Assembly (NCBI GenBank): GCA_945865815.1
Contig: CAMBFR010000031.1
Coordinates: 1 to 36,098, forward strand
Direction of reading: 5' to 3'
DNA length: 36,098 nucleotides
Origin: Candidatus Sulfopaludibacter sp. SbA3
GTDB taxonomy: Bacteria > Acidobacteriota > Terriglobia > 20CM-2-55-15
Shown here: one piece after another, positions 15,990 through 25,543 of the stretch
Layout of the letters: the number at the start of each line of letters is the position of its first letter
Position numbering within the stretch: position 1 is the stretch's first letter
Notes under the pieces: generated by a model
What the model was told of the DNA's origin: nothing
Seen by the model: only the letters and a program-made list of their open reading frames with translations
The model's database searches: none
Translations under genes and position numbers: made by a program

Positions 15990-18900
15990 ATGAAGAAACT
16001 GCTGGCAGTGGCTGCAACGCTGTTGTGTCTTCTCTCGACTTCGGCGTTCGCCCAGACGAGCAATGCTACGCTTGGTGGAACCGTTTCCGACGCTACTGGA
16101 GCTTTAATTCCCGGCGTCTCTATCACTGCAACGAATACCGGAACGGGTATCGTCTCGACCGGCATCACGAATGAGGCCGGGGCATACCAATTTGCCAGTC
16201 TCCAGACTGGAACTTACAACGTAACGGCGGAGTTGCCGGGCTTTCAGACACAAACGCGTAACGGTGTGGCGCTGGGAGTCTCGCAGCAGGTGCGTTTGAA
16301 CTTCGCGCTGCAGGTCGGCAGTGTGGCGCAGACGGTTGAAGTGACCGTTGCTGCGGACACGCTCATCGCGACCTCGTCCTCGTCGGTGGGAACCGTGCTT
16401 CCGGAATACAAGGTGCGCGACCTTCCTCTGGGCGGCCGCAACGTCATGGACCTGCTCTCGACAACCGGCGGCGCAGGCCCGACGGAAGACAACTTCGACG
16501 GTAATTTCGCCGGCGGCAGACTCAGTTCCGTTAACGTGACACGCGATGGCTTCAACGTCACGGACGGGCGGTACAACTACGGCGCCCTGACCAGTACCTA
16601 TACGAGTCCCGACCTGGTCGAGGAAGTCCGCGTCATCACGGCCCCTGTGGATGCCGAGTTCGGACGCGGGTCCGGCCAGGTACAGATGGTGACGCGCTCT
16701 GGGACGAACGCCTTCCGCGGCAGCGTCTTCTGGACCAACCGGAATTCCGCCCTCGACGCCAGCAAGTGGTTCAACAATCGCACCAATACCAAGAAGGATT
16801 ACGAGAACCGCAACCAGTTTGGCGCGCGTCTCGGTGGACCCATCATTAGGAATAAAACGTTCTTCTTCGTGCTTGTGGATGAACAGCGCTATTTGATCCG
16901 CCAGACTTTCGTAGGAAACGTCCTGACGAATCAGGCGCGGCAGGGAATCTTCCGGTTCTTCCCTGGAGCCGACAACCAGAACTCAAACCAGCTCAATCCC
17001 GCTGTGGATCGCAATGGCAATCCTGTAAGGCCCACGGGCGCTACAGGTGACGTTCAGCAGTTCAGCATCTTCGGCCGCGACGCATTCCGGCCGGCAATGG
17101 ACCCGACCGGATACATTCAAAGAACGTTCATCGCACGAATGCCGCAGCCGAACGATTACACGATCGGTGACGGCCTGAATACGGCCGGCATCCGCTTTAC
17201 ACGCCGAGTGGAAGGCTATGACCTTGCAGGCTCCAATGGTAACGATACGAATCGCGATCAGTTCAACACCCGTCTCGACCACAACTTCAACGCCAATCAC
17301 AAGTTCAGTTTTGTGTATACCTGGGAACGAGGCCGGAACATGGCCACTCAGGCGGGTATCGCGAATTGGCCGGGTGGTTACAACGGCGTGAATTGGAAAG
17401 ACCCGCGATTGATGACGCTGTCCCTTGTCTCCACGCTCTCTCCGACCGTCGTGAACGAACTTCGCGTGGGCCGGAAATCGGAGGCGAAACTCAGCCGTGC
17501 GCCCTGGTACGTCGGGCGGCCTTCGGGATTTACGCCTGAAGAAGAGAAGGTGGAAACCGGCGAAGAGGGCAAGGAGGCATTCGCTCTCCTTCCCAAAAAC
17601 AACGGGATTCCCTTCCAGGTCCTGACGACGCTGTTCCCAAGCAACCTGGTTGACATGGCCGCCGGACAGGGCACCAACCGCAGCGCCGACAGTCCGCTGT
17701 ACACCTATGGCGACACGCTCAGCTGGAGCAAAGGCGTACACGCGTTCAAGATGGGCGGCGAGTATCGTTACGGCCGTTCCATATCCGCCAACGACAGCAA
17801 CATGACGCCGATCGCACGGCTCGGAGCTGGTGGAGTGGCCGTCCAGGGTATCGACAATGTCGCTATTCCCGGCCTGACTGCGAACAACCAGACACGGGCG
17901 CGGGATCTGTTGACAGACCTGTCCGGTTCGATAAACAGGATCGATCAGGGTTTCGATCTCCGAGATCCGAAAGATCTGGTATTCCGGGGCTATGGCGATG
18001 GAGTGAAGTTCAGAGTACGCGACTGGCGTTCGAAGGATTTCTTCCTTTTCTTCAAGGATTCATGGAAGGCCCATCCGAATCTGACGCTGAACGTGGGCGT
18101 CTCTTACTATTATTTTGGCGTGCCGTATGAGGCGAAAGGTCTTGCCGGCACATTTGTCGGCGGAGAAAAGGGAGCGTGCGGACTTTCCTGCGGTTCCCTG
18201 TCGACCGTGGAATTCGTCGGCAAGAACTCTCCGAATCCGGACAAACAGTTCTTCAATGACGACTACAACAACTTTGCGCCGTCGTTCGGCCTGAGCTGGT
18301 CGCTTCCCTGGTTTGGGCAGGACAAGACCGTTCTCCGCGCGGGATATGGCTGGAGCTATACGGGCAACAATCTGATCGGCGTCAATACCAACCTGGAAAA
18401 TATCGGGAATCCCCCGGGCGTGTTCCAGGGTTCGGCCGGTTCCGGAATTCAGCACACGCAGGCGGCATACCTGTCGCTGGCGAACATCAGTCTGCCGATA
18501 CCTCAGCAGTTCGCGCCTCTGCGGCCCGTCCCGCTGGATGGCCCGCGTGGTGATGCATTGCACGTGGCTGTGGCGAATCGCGTCGCTCCATACACTCAGA
18601 ACTACAACCTGGAAATTCAACGGGAGCTTTCACGCGACATCACGCTGAGCGTCTCCTACGTCGGCACCAAGTCCACAAAGCTTTGGAATGGTTCGGCGCT
18701 CAACGCAGTGGACATTCGCAACAATGGCTTCCTGGATGCGTTCAACGTTACCCGGGCCGGCGGCAACGCGCCGCTGTTCGACACCATGTTGCGCGGCCTG
18801 AATATTCCAGGAGCTGGAGTAGTCAACGGCACGACCGTTACCGGATCTGCGGCGCTCCGCGCGTATACGAGCACCCGATCGTTCCTCGCGAACGGCAACA

Positions 18901-19943
18901 TCGGCCAGCTCGCGGACTTCCTGAACCGCAGCACGAGTATTACCGGCAGGGGCGGCGGATTCGTGCGTAACGGTGGGTTGCCGGAGAATTTCTTCGTGGT
19001 CAATCCCCAGTACAATACTGCGACGTTGCATGGCAATCTGAGCAATTCGACCTATCACTCCATGCAAACGCAGGTGACGAAGCGATTGTCAAACGCGTTC
19101 ACCACTCAGGCATCCTACACATGGAGCCGGGCTCTGGGCGCATGGGATACGGACCAGGCCCTGAACACCCGCGACCCGAGAAACCAGGGGCTGGACAAAA
19201 CCCTCCTCAATTACCATCGTACGCACACCTTCACCAGCAATGGCACCTACGAGCTGCCATTCGGACCGGGCCGGCCCCTGCTCGCGAACGCGCCGGGCTT
19301 CATTCAGCGCCTGGTCGAACGCTGGCAGTTCGGCGGTATCTTCAGCTGGTCTTCCGGACCGCCGCTGAGTATCGTGGCTCCGGTTACCACAATCTGGCAG
19401 GACACCCGAGTGCCTGCGGCATCGCCGGCAGGAACCGCCGCTGCCGGATACAACACCCCGAACCTCGTCGGCAACTTCCCGAAGGACTCTGGAAAAGTCA
19501 CCAAGCTGGCAAACGGAGTGACCTACTTCCCTGGCTTGCGGCAGATCACAGACCCGGCAGTTGCGGGCATCACGACGCTGCAGGGACTCAACGGCCAGTT
19601 CGGCAACAAGGCAATCGCCGACGCGCAAGGCAATATCCTGCTGGTTAATCCCTCTCCCGGACAGGTCGGCAACATGGGCCTGCGGTGGATCGAAGGGCCG
19701 GGCCGAATCGGGCTTGACATGAACATGATCAAGCGCGTGCGAATCACGGAAACCAAGGACTTCGAAGTCCGGATTGACGTGGTCAACGTGTTGAACTCGC
19801 CCCAGTTCGGCTACAACACCAATCGCGACACGCAGGACAACCCGTACCTGCTCAACTTGAACATAAACTCCGGAGATTTTGGATTCTTCAGAGACGCTCA
19901 GGGCGCCCGAAGATTCACGCTCGCGGGACGGTTCAACTTCTAG
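15990..19943 (+). CDS. TonB-dependent-receptor-like (Oar-type) outer-membrane protein 1
   Basis: This 1,317-residue protein has a signal peptide (1-21, 'KKLLAVAATLLCLLSTSAFA'). A carboxypeptidase-regulatory beta-sandwich follows (about 24-115: 'ATLGGTVSDATGALIPGV', 'GAYQFASLQTGTYNVTAELPGF'), then a plug-like region ('LPLGGRNVMDLL', 'FGRGSGQVQMVTRSGTN') and a large barrel ending 'RRFTLAGRFNF'. It probably takes up or binds a polymer or peptide at the outer membrane; the ligand is unknown. The ATG at 15990 has GGTGGAGGA upstream and was chosen over an earlier in-frame start at 15960. The gene has its own promoter and terminator. It is a close paralogue of the next gene, over 90% identical through the plug. 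Confidence 0.88.
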   Translation: MKKLLAVAATLLCLLSTSAFAQTSNATLGGTVSDATGALIPGVSITATNTGTGIVSTGITNEAGAYQFASLQTGTYNVTAELPGFQTQTRNGVALGVSQQVRLNFALQVGSVAQTVEVTVAADTLIATSSSSVGTVLPEYKVRDLPLGGRNVMDLLSTTGGAGPTEDNFDGNFAGGRLSSVNVTRDGFNVTDGRYNYGALTSTYTSPDLVEEVRVITAPVDAEFGRGSGQVQMVTRSGTNAFRGSVFWTNRNSALDASKWFNNRTNTKKDYENRNQFGARLGGPIIRNKTFFFVLVDEQRYLIRQTFVGNVLTNQARQGIFRFFPGADNQNSNQLNPAVDRNGNPVRPTGATGDVQQFSIFGRDAFRPAMDPTGYIQRTFIARMPQPNDYTIGDGLNTAGIRFTRRVEGYDLAGSNGNDTNRDQFNTRLDHNFNANHKFSFVYTWERGRNMATQAGIANWPGGYNGVNWKDPRLMTLSLVSTLSPTVVNELRVGRKSEAKLSRAPWYVGRPSGFTPEEEKVETGEEGKEAFALLPKNNGIPFQVLTTLFPSNLVDMAAGQGTNRSADSPLYTYGDTLSWSKGVHAFKMGGEYRYGRSISANDSNMTPIARLGAGGVAVQGIDNVAIPGLTANNQTRARDLLTDLSGSINRIDQGFDLRDPKDLVFRGYGDGVKFRVRDWRSKDFFLFFKDSWKAHPNLTLNVGVSYYYFGVPYEAKGLAGTFVGGEKGACGLSCGSLSTVEFVGKNSPNPDKQFFNDDYNNFAPSFGLSWSLPWFGQDKTVLRAGYGWSYTGNNLIGVNTNLENIGNPPGVFQGSAGSGIQHTQAAYLSLANISLPIPQQFAPLRPVPLDGPRGDALHVAVANRVAPYTQNYNLEIQRELSRDITLSVSYVGTKSTKLWNGSALNAVDIRNNGFLDAFNVTRAGGNAPLFDTMLRGLNIPGAGVVNGTTVTGSAALRAYTSTRSFLANGNIGQLADFLNRSTSITGRGGGFVRNGGLPENFFVVNPQYNTATLHGNLSNSTYHSMQTQVTKRLSNAFTTQASYTWSRALGAWDTDQALNTRDPRNQGLDKTLLNYHRTHTFTSNGTYELPFGPGRPLLANAPGFIQRLVERWQFGGIFSWSSGPPLSIVAPVTTIWQDTRVPAASPAGTAAAGYNTPNLVGNFPKDSGKVTKLANGVTYFPGLRQITDPAVAGITTLQGLNGQFGNKAIADAQGNILLVNPSPGQVGNMGLRWIEGPGRIGLDMNMIKRVRITETKDFEVRIDVVNVLNSPQFGYNTNRDTQDNPYLLNLNINSGDFGFFRDAQGARRFTLAGRFNF

Positions 19944-19965
19944 AACGGATCGAGACCCAAACCAA

Positions 19966-20001
19966 AACGCCCCTGCCGTTTCGGCAGGGGCGTTCGTTTT
20001 T
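19966..20001 (+). terminator. rho-independent terminator of receptor gene 1
   Basis: A 13-bp perfect stem (19966-19978 with 19982-19994) of the ACGCCCCTGCCG type has a TTT loop and is followed by CGTTTTT. It lies 23 bases after the receptor stop. The flanking sequence is shared with the terminator of receptor 2. Confidence 0.92.
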
Positions 20002-20051
20002 CCGTCAGATTTCGGATACACTCCGCGCCGTTGCTGCCGCGGTTGATTTCC

Positions 20052-20080
20052 TTGACCATCCAAACCGGTTATTAAATAAT
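20052..20080 (+). promoter_or_regulatory. promoter of receptor gene 2
   Basis: TTGACC (20052-20057), 17 bases, AATAAT (20075-20080), identical in boxes and spacing to the promoter of receptor 1. The leader to the ATG at 20219 is about 130 bases. The core promoter lies about 50 bases beyond the first terminator, so each receptor is its own unit. The leader contains GACTC...GAGTC half-sites, as does the leader of receptor 1. Confidence 0.75.
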
Positions 20081-20218
20081 CCCCTCACGATTTCAAAACA
20101 ACGTCTCCGTTACCACTCGGACGGACGTCGCGACTCTTCAATGGAGTCTGAGGCCAGTTCGATTGGGAATGGATAGTCCGGTTTAACTTTAAAGGGATCA
20201 GGGAAGGTGGAGGAAGAA

Positions 20219-23200
20219 ATGAAGAAAATACTCGCAGTGGCCGCAACGCTGATCTGTCTTTTCTCGATTCAGGCATTCGCTCAGACGACCAATGCCACGC
20301 TCGGGGGAACTGTTTCCGACGCAACTGGAGCTTTGATTCCAGGCGTCTCTGTCACGGCAACGAATACCGGAACCGGTATCGTCAGCACGGGCCTCACGAA
20401 TGAGGCCGGCGCCTACCAGTTTGCGAGTCTCCAGACAGGAACATATAACGTCACGGCCGAGTTGCCGGGCTTTCAGACCCAGGCCCGTAACGGAGTCGCG
20501 CTCGGGGTCTCGCAGCAGGTGCGCCTGAACTTCGCGCTGCAGGTTGGCACGGTGGCGCAGACGGTTGAAGTGACCGTGGCGGCCGACACACTGATCGCGA
20601 CGTCGTCGTCCTCGGTGGGTACCGTGCTTCCGGAGTACAAGGTGCGCGACCTTCCCCTGGGCGGCCGCAATGTGATGGATCTGCTCTCGACGACGGGCGG
20701 CACCGGCCCCAACGAAGGCAATTTTGACGGCTTCTTTGCGGGCGGCCGGCTGGACGCGGTGAACGTGACGCGGGACGGGTTCAACGTCACCGACGGCCGC
20801 TACAACTATGGCGCACTGACGAGCACGTATACCAGCCCCGACCTGGTCGAGGAAGTCCGCATCATCTCGGCGCCCGTGGATGCCGAAATCGGACGCGGTT
20901 CCGGGCAGGTGCAGATGGTCACCCGCTCCGGGACGAATGCGTTCCGCGGCAGCGCATTCTGGACGAACCGCAACTCGGCGCTCGACGCCAGCAACTGGTT
21001 TCTCAATCAGAGAGGCGCGGAGAAGGACTACGAGAACCGGAACCAGTTTGGCGTGCGTCTGGGCGGACCCATCATCCGGAACAAGACGTTCTTCTTCTTC
21101 CTGATCGACGAACAGCGCTACATCATCCGTGAGAATTTCGTCGGCAATGTGCTGACGCCTCAGGCGCGGCAGGGCACCTTCCGGTTTTTCCCGGGAGCCG
21201 ACAACCAGAACGCGCTGTCTCTCAATCCCTCCGTCGACCTCAACGGAAATCCGGTGAGGCCCAGAGGTGCGACAGGGGACCTTCAGCAGTTCAGCGTATA
21301 CGGCCGGGATGCATTCCGGCCCGGGCCCGATCCCACGGGTTTTATCCAGAACACCCTGCTTTCGCGGATGCCCGCGCCGAACGATTACACCGTCGGCGAC
21401 GGCCTGAATACCGCCGGCATCCGGTTTACGCGCCGGATCGATGGCTATGACCTGGCCGGTTCAAACGGAAACGACACGAACCGCGACCAGTTCAACACCC
21501 GCATCGACCACAACTTCAACGCCAACAACAAGCTCAGTTTCGTCTACACCTGGGAACGGGGCCGCAACATGGCGACGCAGTCGTTCATCACCGAGTGGCC
21601 CGGCGGCTTCAATGGCGCCAACTGGAAAGACCCGCGGGTGATGAACGTATCGTTCGTCTCCACGCTTTCCCCGACCGTCGTCAACGAACTGCGGGTCGGA
21701 CGGAAAACCGAATACAAACTCAGCCGGCCGCCGTTCCGCCTGGGGAGACCCGCGGGGTTCACAGCGGAAGAAGAGAAGGAGGAATTCGGTGAACTGGGAA
21801 AGGACGCCTATGCGCTTCTGCCCAAGTACAACGGCATTCCGACACAGGTGAGAACGCAGCTTTTTGAGAGAAATTTCTTCAACTGGAATGCCGGACAAGG
21901 AGACAGCCGCAGCTCCGACAGTCCGGCCCTCACGATTGCGGACACGTTGAGTTTTACCACAGGAGTCCATTCATTCAAATTCGGTGGTGAATTTCGCCGC
22001 AGCCGCGCCATATCCGCGAACGACAGCAATATGACTCCGGTAGTTTCGCTCGGCGAGGGTGGAGTGCCCGTGCAGAGCATTACCACTGCAACGATTTCAG
22101 GCCTGACGGGCAACAATGCGACAAGGGCGCGGCAACTGCTGACCGACCTGTCGGGCTCGGTGAATCAGATCCAACAGGGCTTCGATCTCCGGGACCCGAA
22201 GGTTCTGGAATTCCGCGGCTACGATCAAGGCGTGAAGTTCCGGTTGCGCGACTGGCGCACCACGGATTTCAGTTTCTTTTTCAAGGATTCCTGGAAAGTC
22301 AAACCGAACCTGACGTTGAATCTCGGCGCCTCTTACTACTACTTCGGCGTGCCGTATGAGCAGAACGGACTTGCCGGAAGAACGGCAACGGGCGGATACC
22401 AGGGTCTGTGCGGACTGGGGTGCGGCGCCCTGACGACCGCAAAGTTTGTAGGGAAGAACTCGCCCAATCCGGACGAGCAACTTTGGAACAATGACCTGAA
22501 CAACCTTGCGCCGTCCTTTGGCCTGAGCTGGTCGCTTCCGTGGTTTGGGGCCGACAAGACCGTCCTTCGGGCGGGATATGGCTGGTCGTATCCGGGCAAC
22601 AACCTCGTTAACGTGGTTGGAGGTCCCGAAGCGATAGCGGGTTCCACTCCGGGCGCTTTCGGGGGTTCCGGAGGAGGCGGCACGGTATACACGCAACGGG
22701 ATTTCCTGTCATTGTCGAATCTCAGGCTTCCGATAAACCATGGGCTGGTCCCGCTTCTGCCGGTACCCCTGAATGGGTCGCGCGGTGACACCATGCAGGG
22801 AGCCGACACCAATCGTGTGAGCCCTTACACTCAAAACTTCAATCTGGAGCTTCAGCGGGAGATCTCACGAGACCTGTCACTGAGCGTCAGCTACGTGGGA
22901 ACGAAATCAACCAGGCTCTGGCATGCCGTGCCGCTCAATGTGGTCGACATTCGCGGCAACGGTTTTCTTGAGGCGTTCAACACCACGCGGGCCGGCGGCA
23001 ATGCTCCATTGTTCGATCAAATGTTGAGGGGACTCAATATCCCCGGAGCGGGCGTAGTGAACGGCACGACGGTCACAGGATCGGCCGCGCTGCGTTCGTA
23101 TACGTCCACGCGATCGTTTATCGCCGATGGCAATGTCGGTCAGCTCGCGGATTTCCTGAATCGCAGCAGGAATGTCACGGGCGCAGGCGGCGGTTTCGTC

Positions 23201-24169
23201 CGAAACGGCGGACTGCCGGAGACCTTCTTTGTGCTCAATCCCCAGTTCAATCAGGTGCGAATGCACTCCAATCCGTCCAACTCCACCTATCACGCGCTGC
23301 AGGTCCAGATGACGAAACGGCTGTCGCAGGGCTTTACCAGCCAGACGACCTACACGTGGAGCCGCACTTTGGGCGCAACCGATTCGGACAACACATTGAA
23401 CGACACCGTCAACAATCGGGATCCCAACAATCTGGCGATCGACAAAGCGGTGCTTGCGTATCATCGTACGCACAACTTCGCCACCAACGGCACGTACGAA
23501 TTGCCGTTTGGCCCGGGACACCGCTTCCTGAGCGACGCGCCATCGGTTGTGCAGCGGGTTGTCGAACGTTGGCAGTTCGGCGCCATCTTCAACTGGACTT
23601 CGGGACGGCCGCTCACGCTGACGGCTCCGGTGTCCACAGTCTGGCAAAACACGGTAGGCAATCCGGCGCTTCCGTTTAACACGCCCAATATTGCCGGGGA
23701 TTTTCCCAAGAACACCGGTAAGGTCACCAAGCTGGGGAATGCCGTGACATATTTCCCGGGCCTGCAGCAGATCACCGATCCGGCGATTGCCGGCGTGACA
23801 GCGCTGAACGGACTGAGCGGCGTATTCAGCAACAAGGCGATCGTCGATTCTCAGGGCCGGATCCTTCTGGTGAATCCGTCTCCGGGTCAGGTCGGGAACA
23901 TGGGCCTGAGATGGATCGAAGGACCATCGTACCTCGGGCTGGATATGAATCTGATCAAGCGGGTGCGGATCACCGAGACCAAGGAGTTTGAATTCCGCAT
24001 CGATACCGTCAACGTGCTGAACCATCCCAATTTCGGTTACAGCAATGATCGCCTCACGCAGGGCAACCCGACACGCATCGAACTGGATATCAGCTCGCCA
24101 AACTTCGGGCGCATCACCAGCGCAAGCGGCAGCCGCCGATTCACCATCGGCGGCCGTTTGAACTTCTAG
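20219..24169 (+). CDS. TonB-dependent-receptor-like (Oar-type) outer-membrane protein 2
   Basis: This 1,316-residue paralogue of the preceding gene has the same order of parts: signal peptide, carboxypeptidase-regulatory domain, plug-like region and a large barrel ending 'RRFTIGGRLNF'. Changes concentrate in barrel segments such as those after 'RLGRPAGFTAEEEKEEFGE' and around 'GGSGGGGTVYTQRDFL', which would be loop regions, while domain 1 and the plug are almost unchanged. That pattern suggests the two proteins share partners but differ in ligand. The ATG at 20219 has GGTGGAGGA upstream; a GTG at 20207 overlaps that site and is unlikely. It has its own promoter and terminator. Confidence 0.88.
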   Translation: MKKILAVAATLICLFSIQAFAQTTNATLGGTVSDATGALIPGVSVTATNTGTGIVSTGLTNEAGAYQFASLQTGTYNVTAELPGFQTQARNGVALGVSQQVRLNFALQVGTVAQTVEVTVAADTLIATSSSSVGTVLPEYKVRDLPLGGRNVMDLLSTTGGTGPNEGNFDGFFAGGRLDAVNVTRDGFNVTDGRYNYGALTSTYTSPDLVEEVRIISAPVDAEIGRGSGQVQMVTRSGTNAFRGSAFWTNRNSALDASNWFLNQRGAEKDYENRNQFGVRLGGPIIRNKTFFFFLIDEQRYIIRENFVGNVLTPQARQGTFRFFPGADNQNALSLNPSVDLNGNPVRPRGATGDLQQFSVYGRDAFRPGPDPTGFIQNTLLSRMPAPNDYTVGDGLNTAGIRFTRRIDGYDLAGSNGNDTNRDQFNTRIDHNFNANNKLSFVYTWERGRNMATQSFITEWPGGFNGANWKDPRVMNVSFVSTLSPTVVNELRVGRKTEYKLSRPPFRLGRPAGFTAEEEKEEFGELGKDAYALLPKYNGIPTQVRTQLFERNFFNWNAGQGDSRSSDSPALTIADTLSFTTGVHSFKFGGEFRRSRAISANDSNMTPVVSLGEGGVPVQSITTATISGLTGNNATRARQLLTDLSGSVNQIQQGFDLRDPKVLEFRGYDQGVKFRLRDWRTTDFSFFFKDSWKVKPNLTLNLGASYYYFGVPYEQNGLAGRTATGGYQGLCGLGCGALTTAKFVGKNSPNPDEQLWNNDLNNLAPSFGLSWSLPWFGADKTVLRAGYGWSYPGNNLVNVVGGPEAIAGSTPGAFGGSGGGGTVYTQRDFLSLSNLRLPINHGLVPLLPVPLNGSRGDTMQGADTNRVSPYTQNFNLELQREISRDLSLSVSYVGTKSTRLWHAVPLNVVDIRGNGFLEAFNTTRAGGNAPLFDQMLRGLNIPGAGVVNGTTVTGSAALRSYTSTRSFIADGNVGQLADFLNRSRNVTGAGGGFVRNGGLPETFFVLNPQFNQVRMHSNPSNSTYHALQVQMTKRLSQGFTSQTTYTWSRTLGATDSDNTLNDTVNNRDPNNLAIDKAVLAYHRTHNFATNGTYELPFGPGHRFLSDAPSVVQRVVERWQFGAIFNWTSGRPLTLTAPVSTVWQNTVGNPALPFNTPNIAGDFPKNTGKVTKLGNAVTYFPGLQQITDPAIAGVTALNGLSGVFSNKAIVDSQGRILLVNPSPGQVGNMGLRWIEGPSYLGLDMNLIKRVRITETKEFEFRIDTVNVLNHPNFGYSNDRLTQGNPTRIELDISSPNFGRITSASGSRRFTIGGRLNF

Positions 24170-24191
24170 CACGGATCGAGACCCAAACCAG

Positions 24192-24227
24192 AACGCCCCT
24201 GCCGAAACGGCAGGGGCGTTTGTTTTT
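24192..24227 (+). terminator. rho-independent terminator of receptor gene 2
   Basis: The same 13-bp stem as terminator 1 (24192-24204 with 24208-24220) has an AAA loop where the other has TTT, and is followed by TGTTTTT. It begins 22 bases after the receptor stop. Confidence 0.92.
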
Positions 24228-24380
24228 GCGGCAGATTTCCGGAAAACGGGAATATGGACTAAAGCCGCATGAGATCCACGTCCGGCCGTCTGCGGAGCCT
24301 TCCGCGTCAGCCCCTCTGTTCCGGCGATACGCTGTGGATGAAAGGCTCAAGGATACAGCGGGGATTTAACGGCAATCCCC

Positions 24381-24416
24381 CGCTTCAACCGCTTCAACCG
24401 CTTCAACCGCTTCAAC
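24381..24416 (+). repeat. four tandem copies of CGCTTCAAC
   Basis: Four exact 9-base copies run from 24381 to 24416 and overlap the stop codon of the leftward binding-protein gene (24412). Read leftward, the unit gives GGT-TGA-AGC in frame, so the gene meets four successive TGA stops. Slipped-strand copying is the likely origin. Confidence 0.9.
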
Positions 24417-25284
24417 CGACGACCAGCGCCGCGTGCTGGCTTTGACCGTCCGTCATTCCCCGGGCCTTCATCCAGTCGTAGGCGCGGTTGAACAGCTCCG
24501 GATCGTAGTAATCGACGTGCTTGTAGTGGACGAACGCCCGCAGCAGCTCGTTCGGCTTCAACGCTCCCTTAGCGGGGGCGACCACGTGATGGGCGTATTT
24601 GTAGAAGTCGGCGTTGATGAGATCGACGGCCTCGTTCTCTGCGTCGTAGTAGGCCTTGCGCTGCTCCGCCGTCAGCTCGGGCGCCACCACCTCGCCGCCC
24701 CGATAGAACGAAGCGGCGATAATATGGGCGCCTTCCTTGAGGCCAAGACTGATGAACGGCTCCATAACCGCCACCGCGCGGTAAGCGCCGTTCCGGAGAC
24801 CCTCCCAGCGCTTCTGCGGCAACCCGCCGTTTTCGATCTTCACGTGCTCGCGGCCGATGGCGCTCTCGAGCATCTGCAGAGTCGTGTAGTGCGAACCCGT
24901 GAGTTCCTGAACCACGACAGGGACGCCGGCCATATCGCGCGGCGTTTGCAGCTTTTCCTCGAAGGTCAGGATGGCTTGCGCCGCAACCGCGGCGCGCAGG
25001 GCCGCGATGTTGCCGCCGCGCTCGCCGCGCTCGAGCCGGTCGATGCTCGCCCATTCGCAAACGTTGTAGCTGTTGGCCTCGCCGCACTCGAAAAGCTGCT
25101 CCTTGAGCCGCGAGAGAATAGGCTTCTCGGCGCTGTCCTTCTCGCGATCCGCATAGGTCGCCGAGAAGCTCACGGTCAGCCCTGCCCTCGCGAACAGTCC
25201 TGCCTCGATGCCAACGATGACCGGCAAATCAAATACCGGGTTATTCGGCGCAATCTTCACAACCGGATTGGTCTCAGACGCCAT
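24412..25284 (-). CDS. NMT1/THI5-like (SsuA/TauA family) binding protein without signal peptide
   Basis: This 290-residue protein has the type-2 periplasmic-binding fold pattern of the NMT1/THI5 family: 'FDLPVIVGIEAGLFARAGL' at the start, 'DMAGVPVVVQELTGSHYTTLQML' in the middle, and 'GAYRAVAVMEPF' before the C-terminal helices. Relatives bind sulfonates, nitrate or pyrimidines for ABC uptake. No signal peptide or lipobox precedes residue 10, and no permease or ATPase gene is near, so it may work in the cytoplasm. The Cys cluster of yeast Thi5 is not seen. The ATG at 25284 has an AAGGAGAC site. Upstream, 25285-25543 contains no feature I can support. Confidence 0.72.
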   Translation of the reverse strand: MASETNPVVKIAPNNPVFDLPVIVGIEAGLFARAGLTVSFSATYADREKDSAEKPILSRLKEQLFECGEANSYNVCEWASIDRLERGERGGNIAALRAAVAAQAILTFEEKLQTPRDMAGVPVVVQELTGSHYTTLQMLESAIGREHVKIENGGLPQKRWEGLRNGAYRAVAVMEPFISLGLKEGAHIIAASFYRGGEVVAPELTAEQRKAYYDAENEAVDLINADFYKYAHHVVAPAKGALKPNELLRAFVHYKHVDYYDPELFNRAYDWMKARGMTDGQSQHAALVVG

Positions 25285-25543
25285 GGCTGTCTCCTTATGG
25301 ATGCTCCGCCATCCCGACGGTGATAATTTTCAATAGCCTACTCTCGTCCAACGTGCGACCGCAATGGGCCGGACAGCGTCAAAATGTAGTTCAGTCGCGT
25401 CACACAGCTTGCGTTGTCCCCTTGTATGCCAGGCGGCTGCGCGACTGGTATTAGACCGTCATGGGGGTTCTAACGCGAATTCTGTTCTCCCGGCGGTTGC
25501 ACTCGGGCGGGCTTCGTCGATAAACGGCGGGGTCTTCCGCGCG

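Noticed and set aside
22907-24172. 421-codon open frame opposite receptor 2
   Set aside because: The same region of the paralogue has a matching antisense frame only because the DNA is homologous; no independent coding signal.
24381-24416. Tandem repeats as a CRISPR array
   Set aside because: The units are 9 bases, directly adjacent and without spacers.
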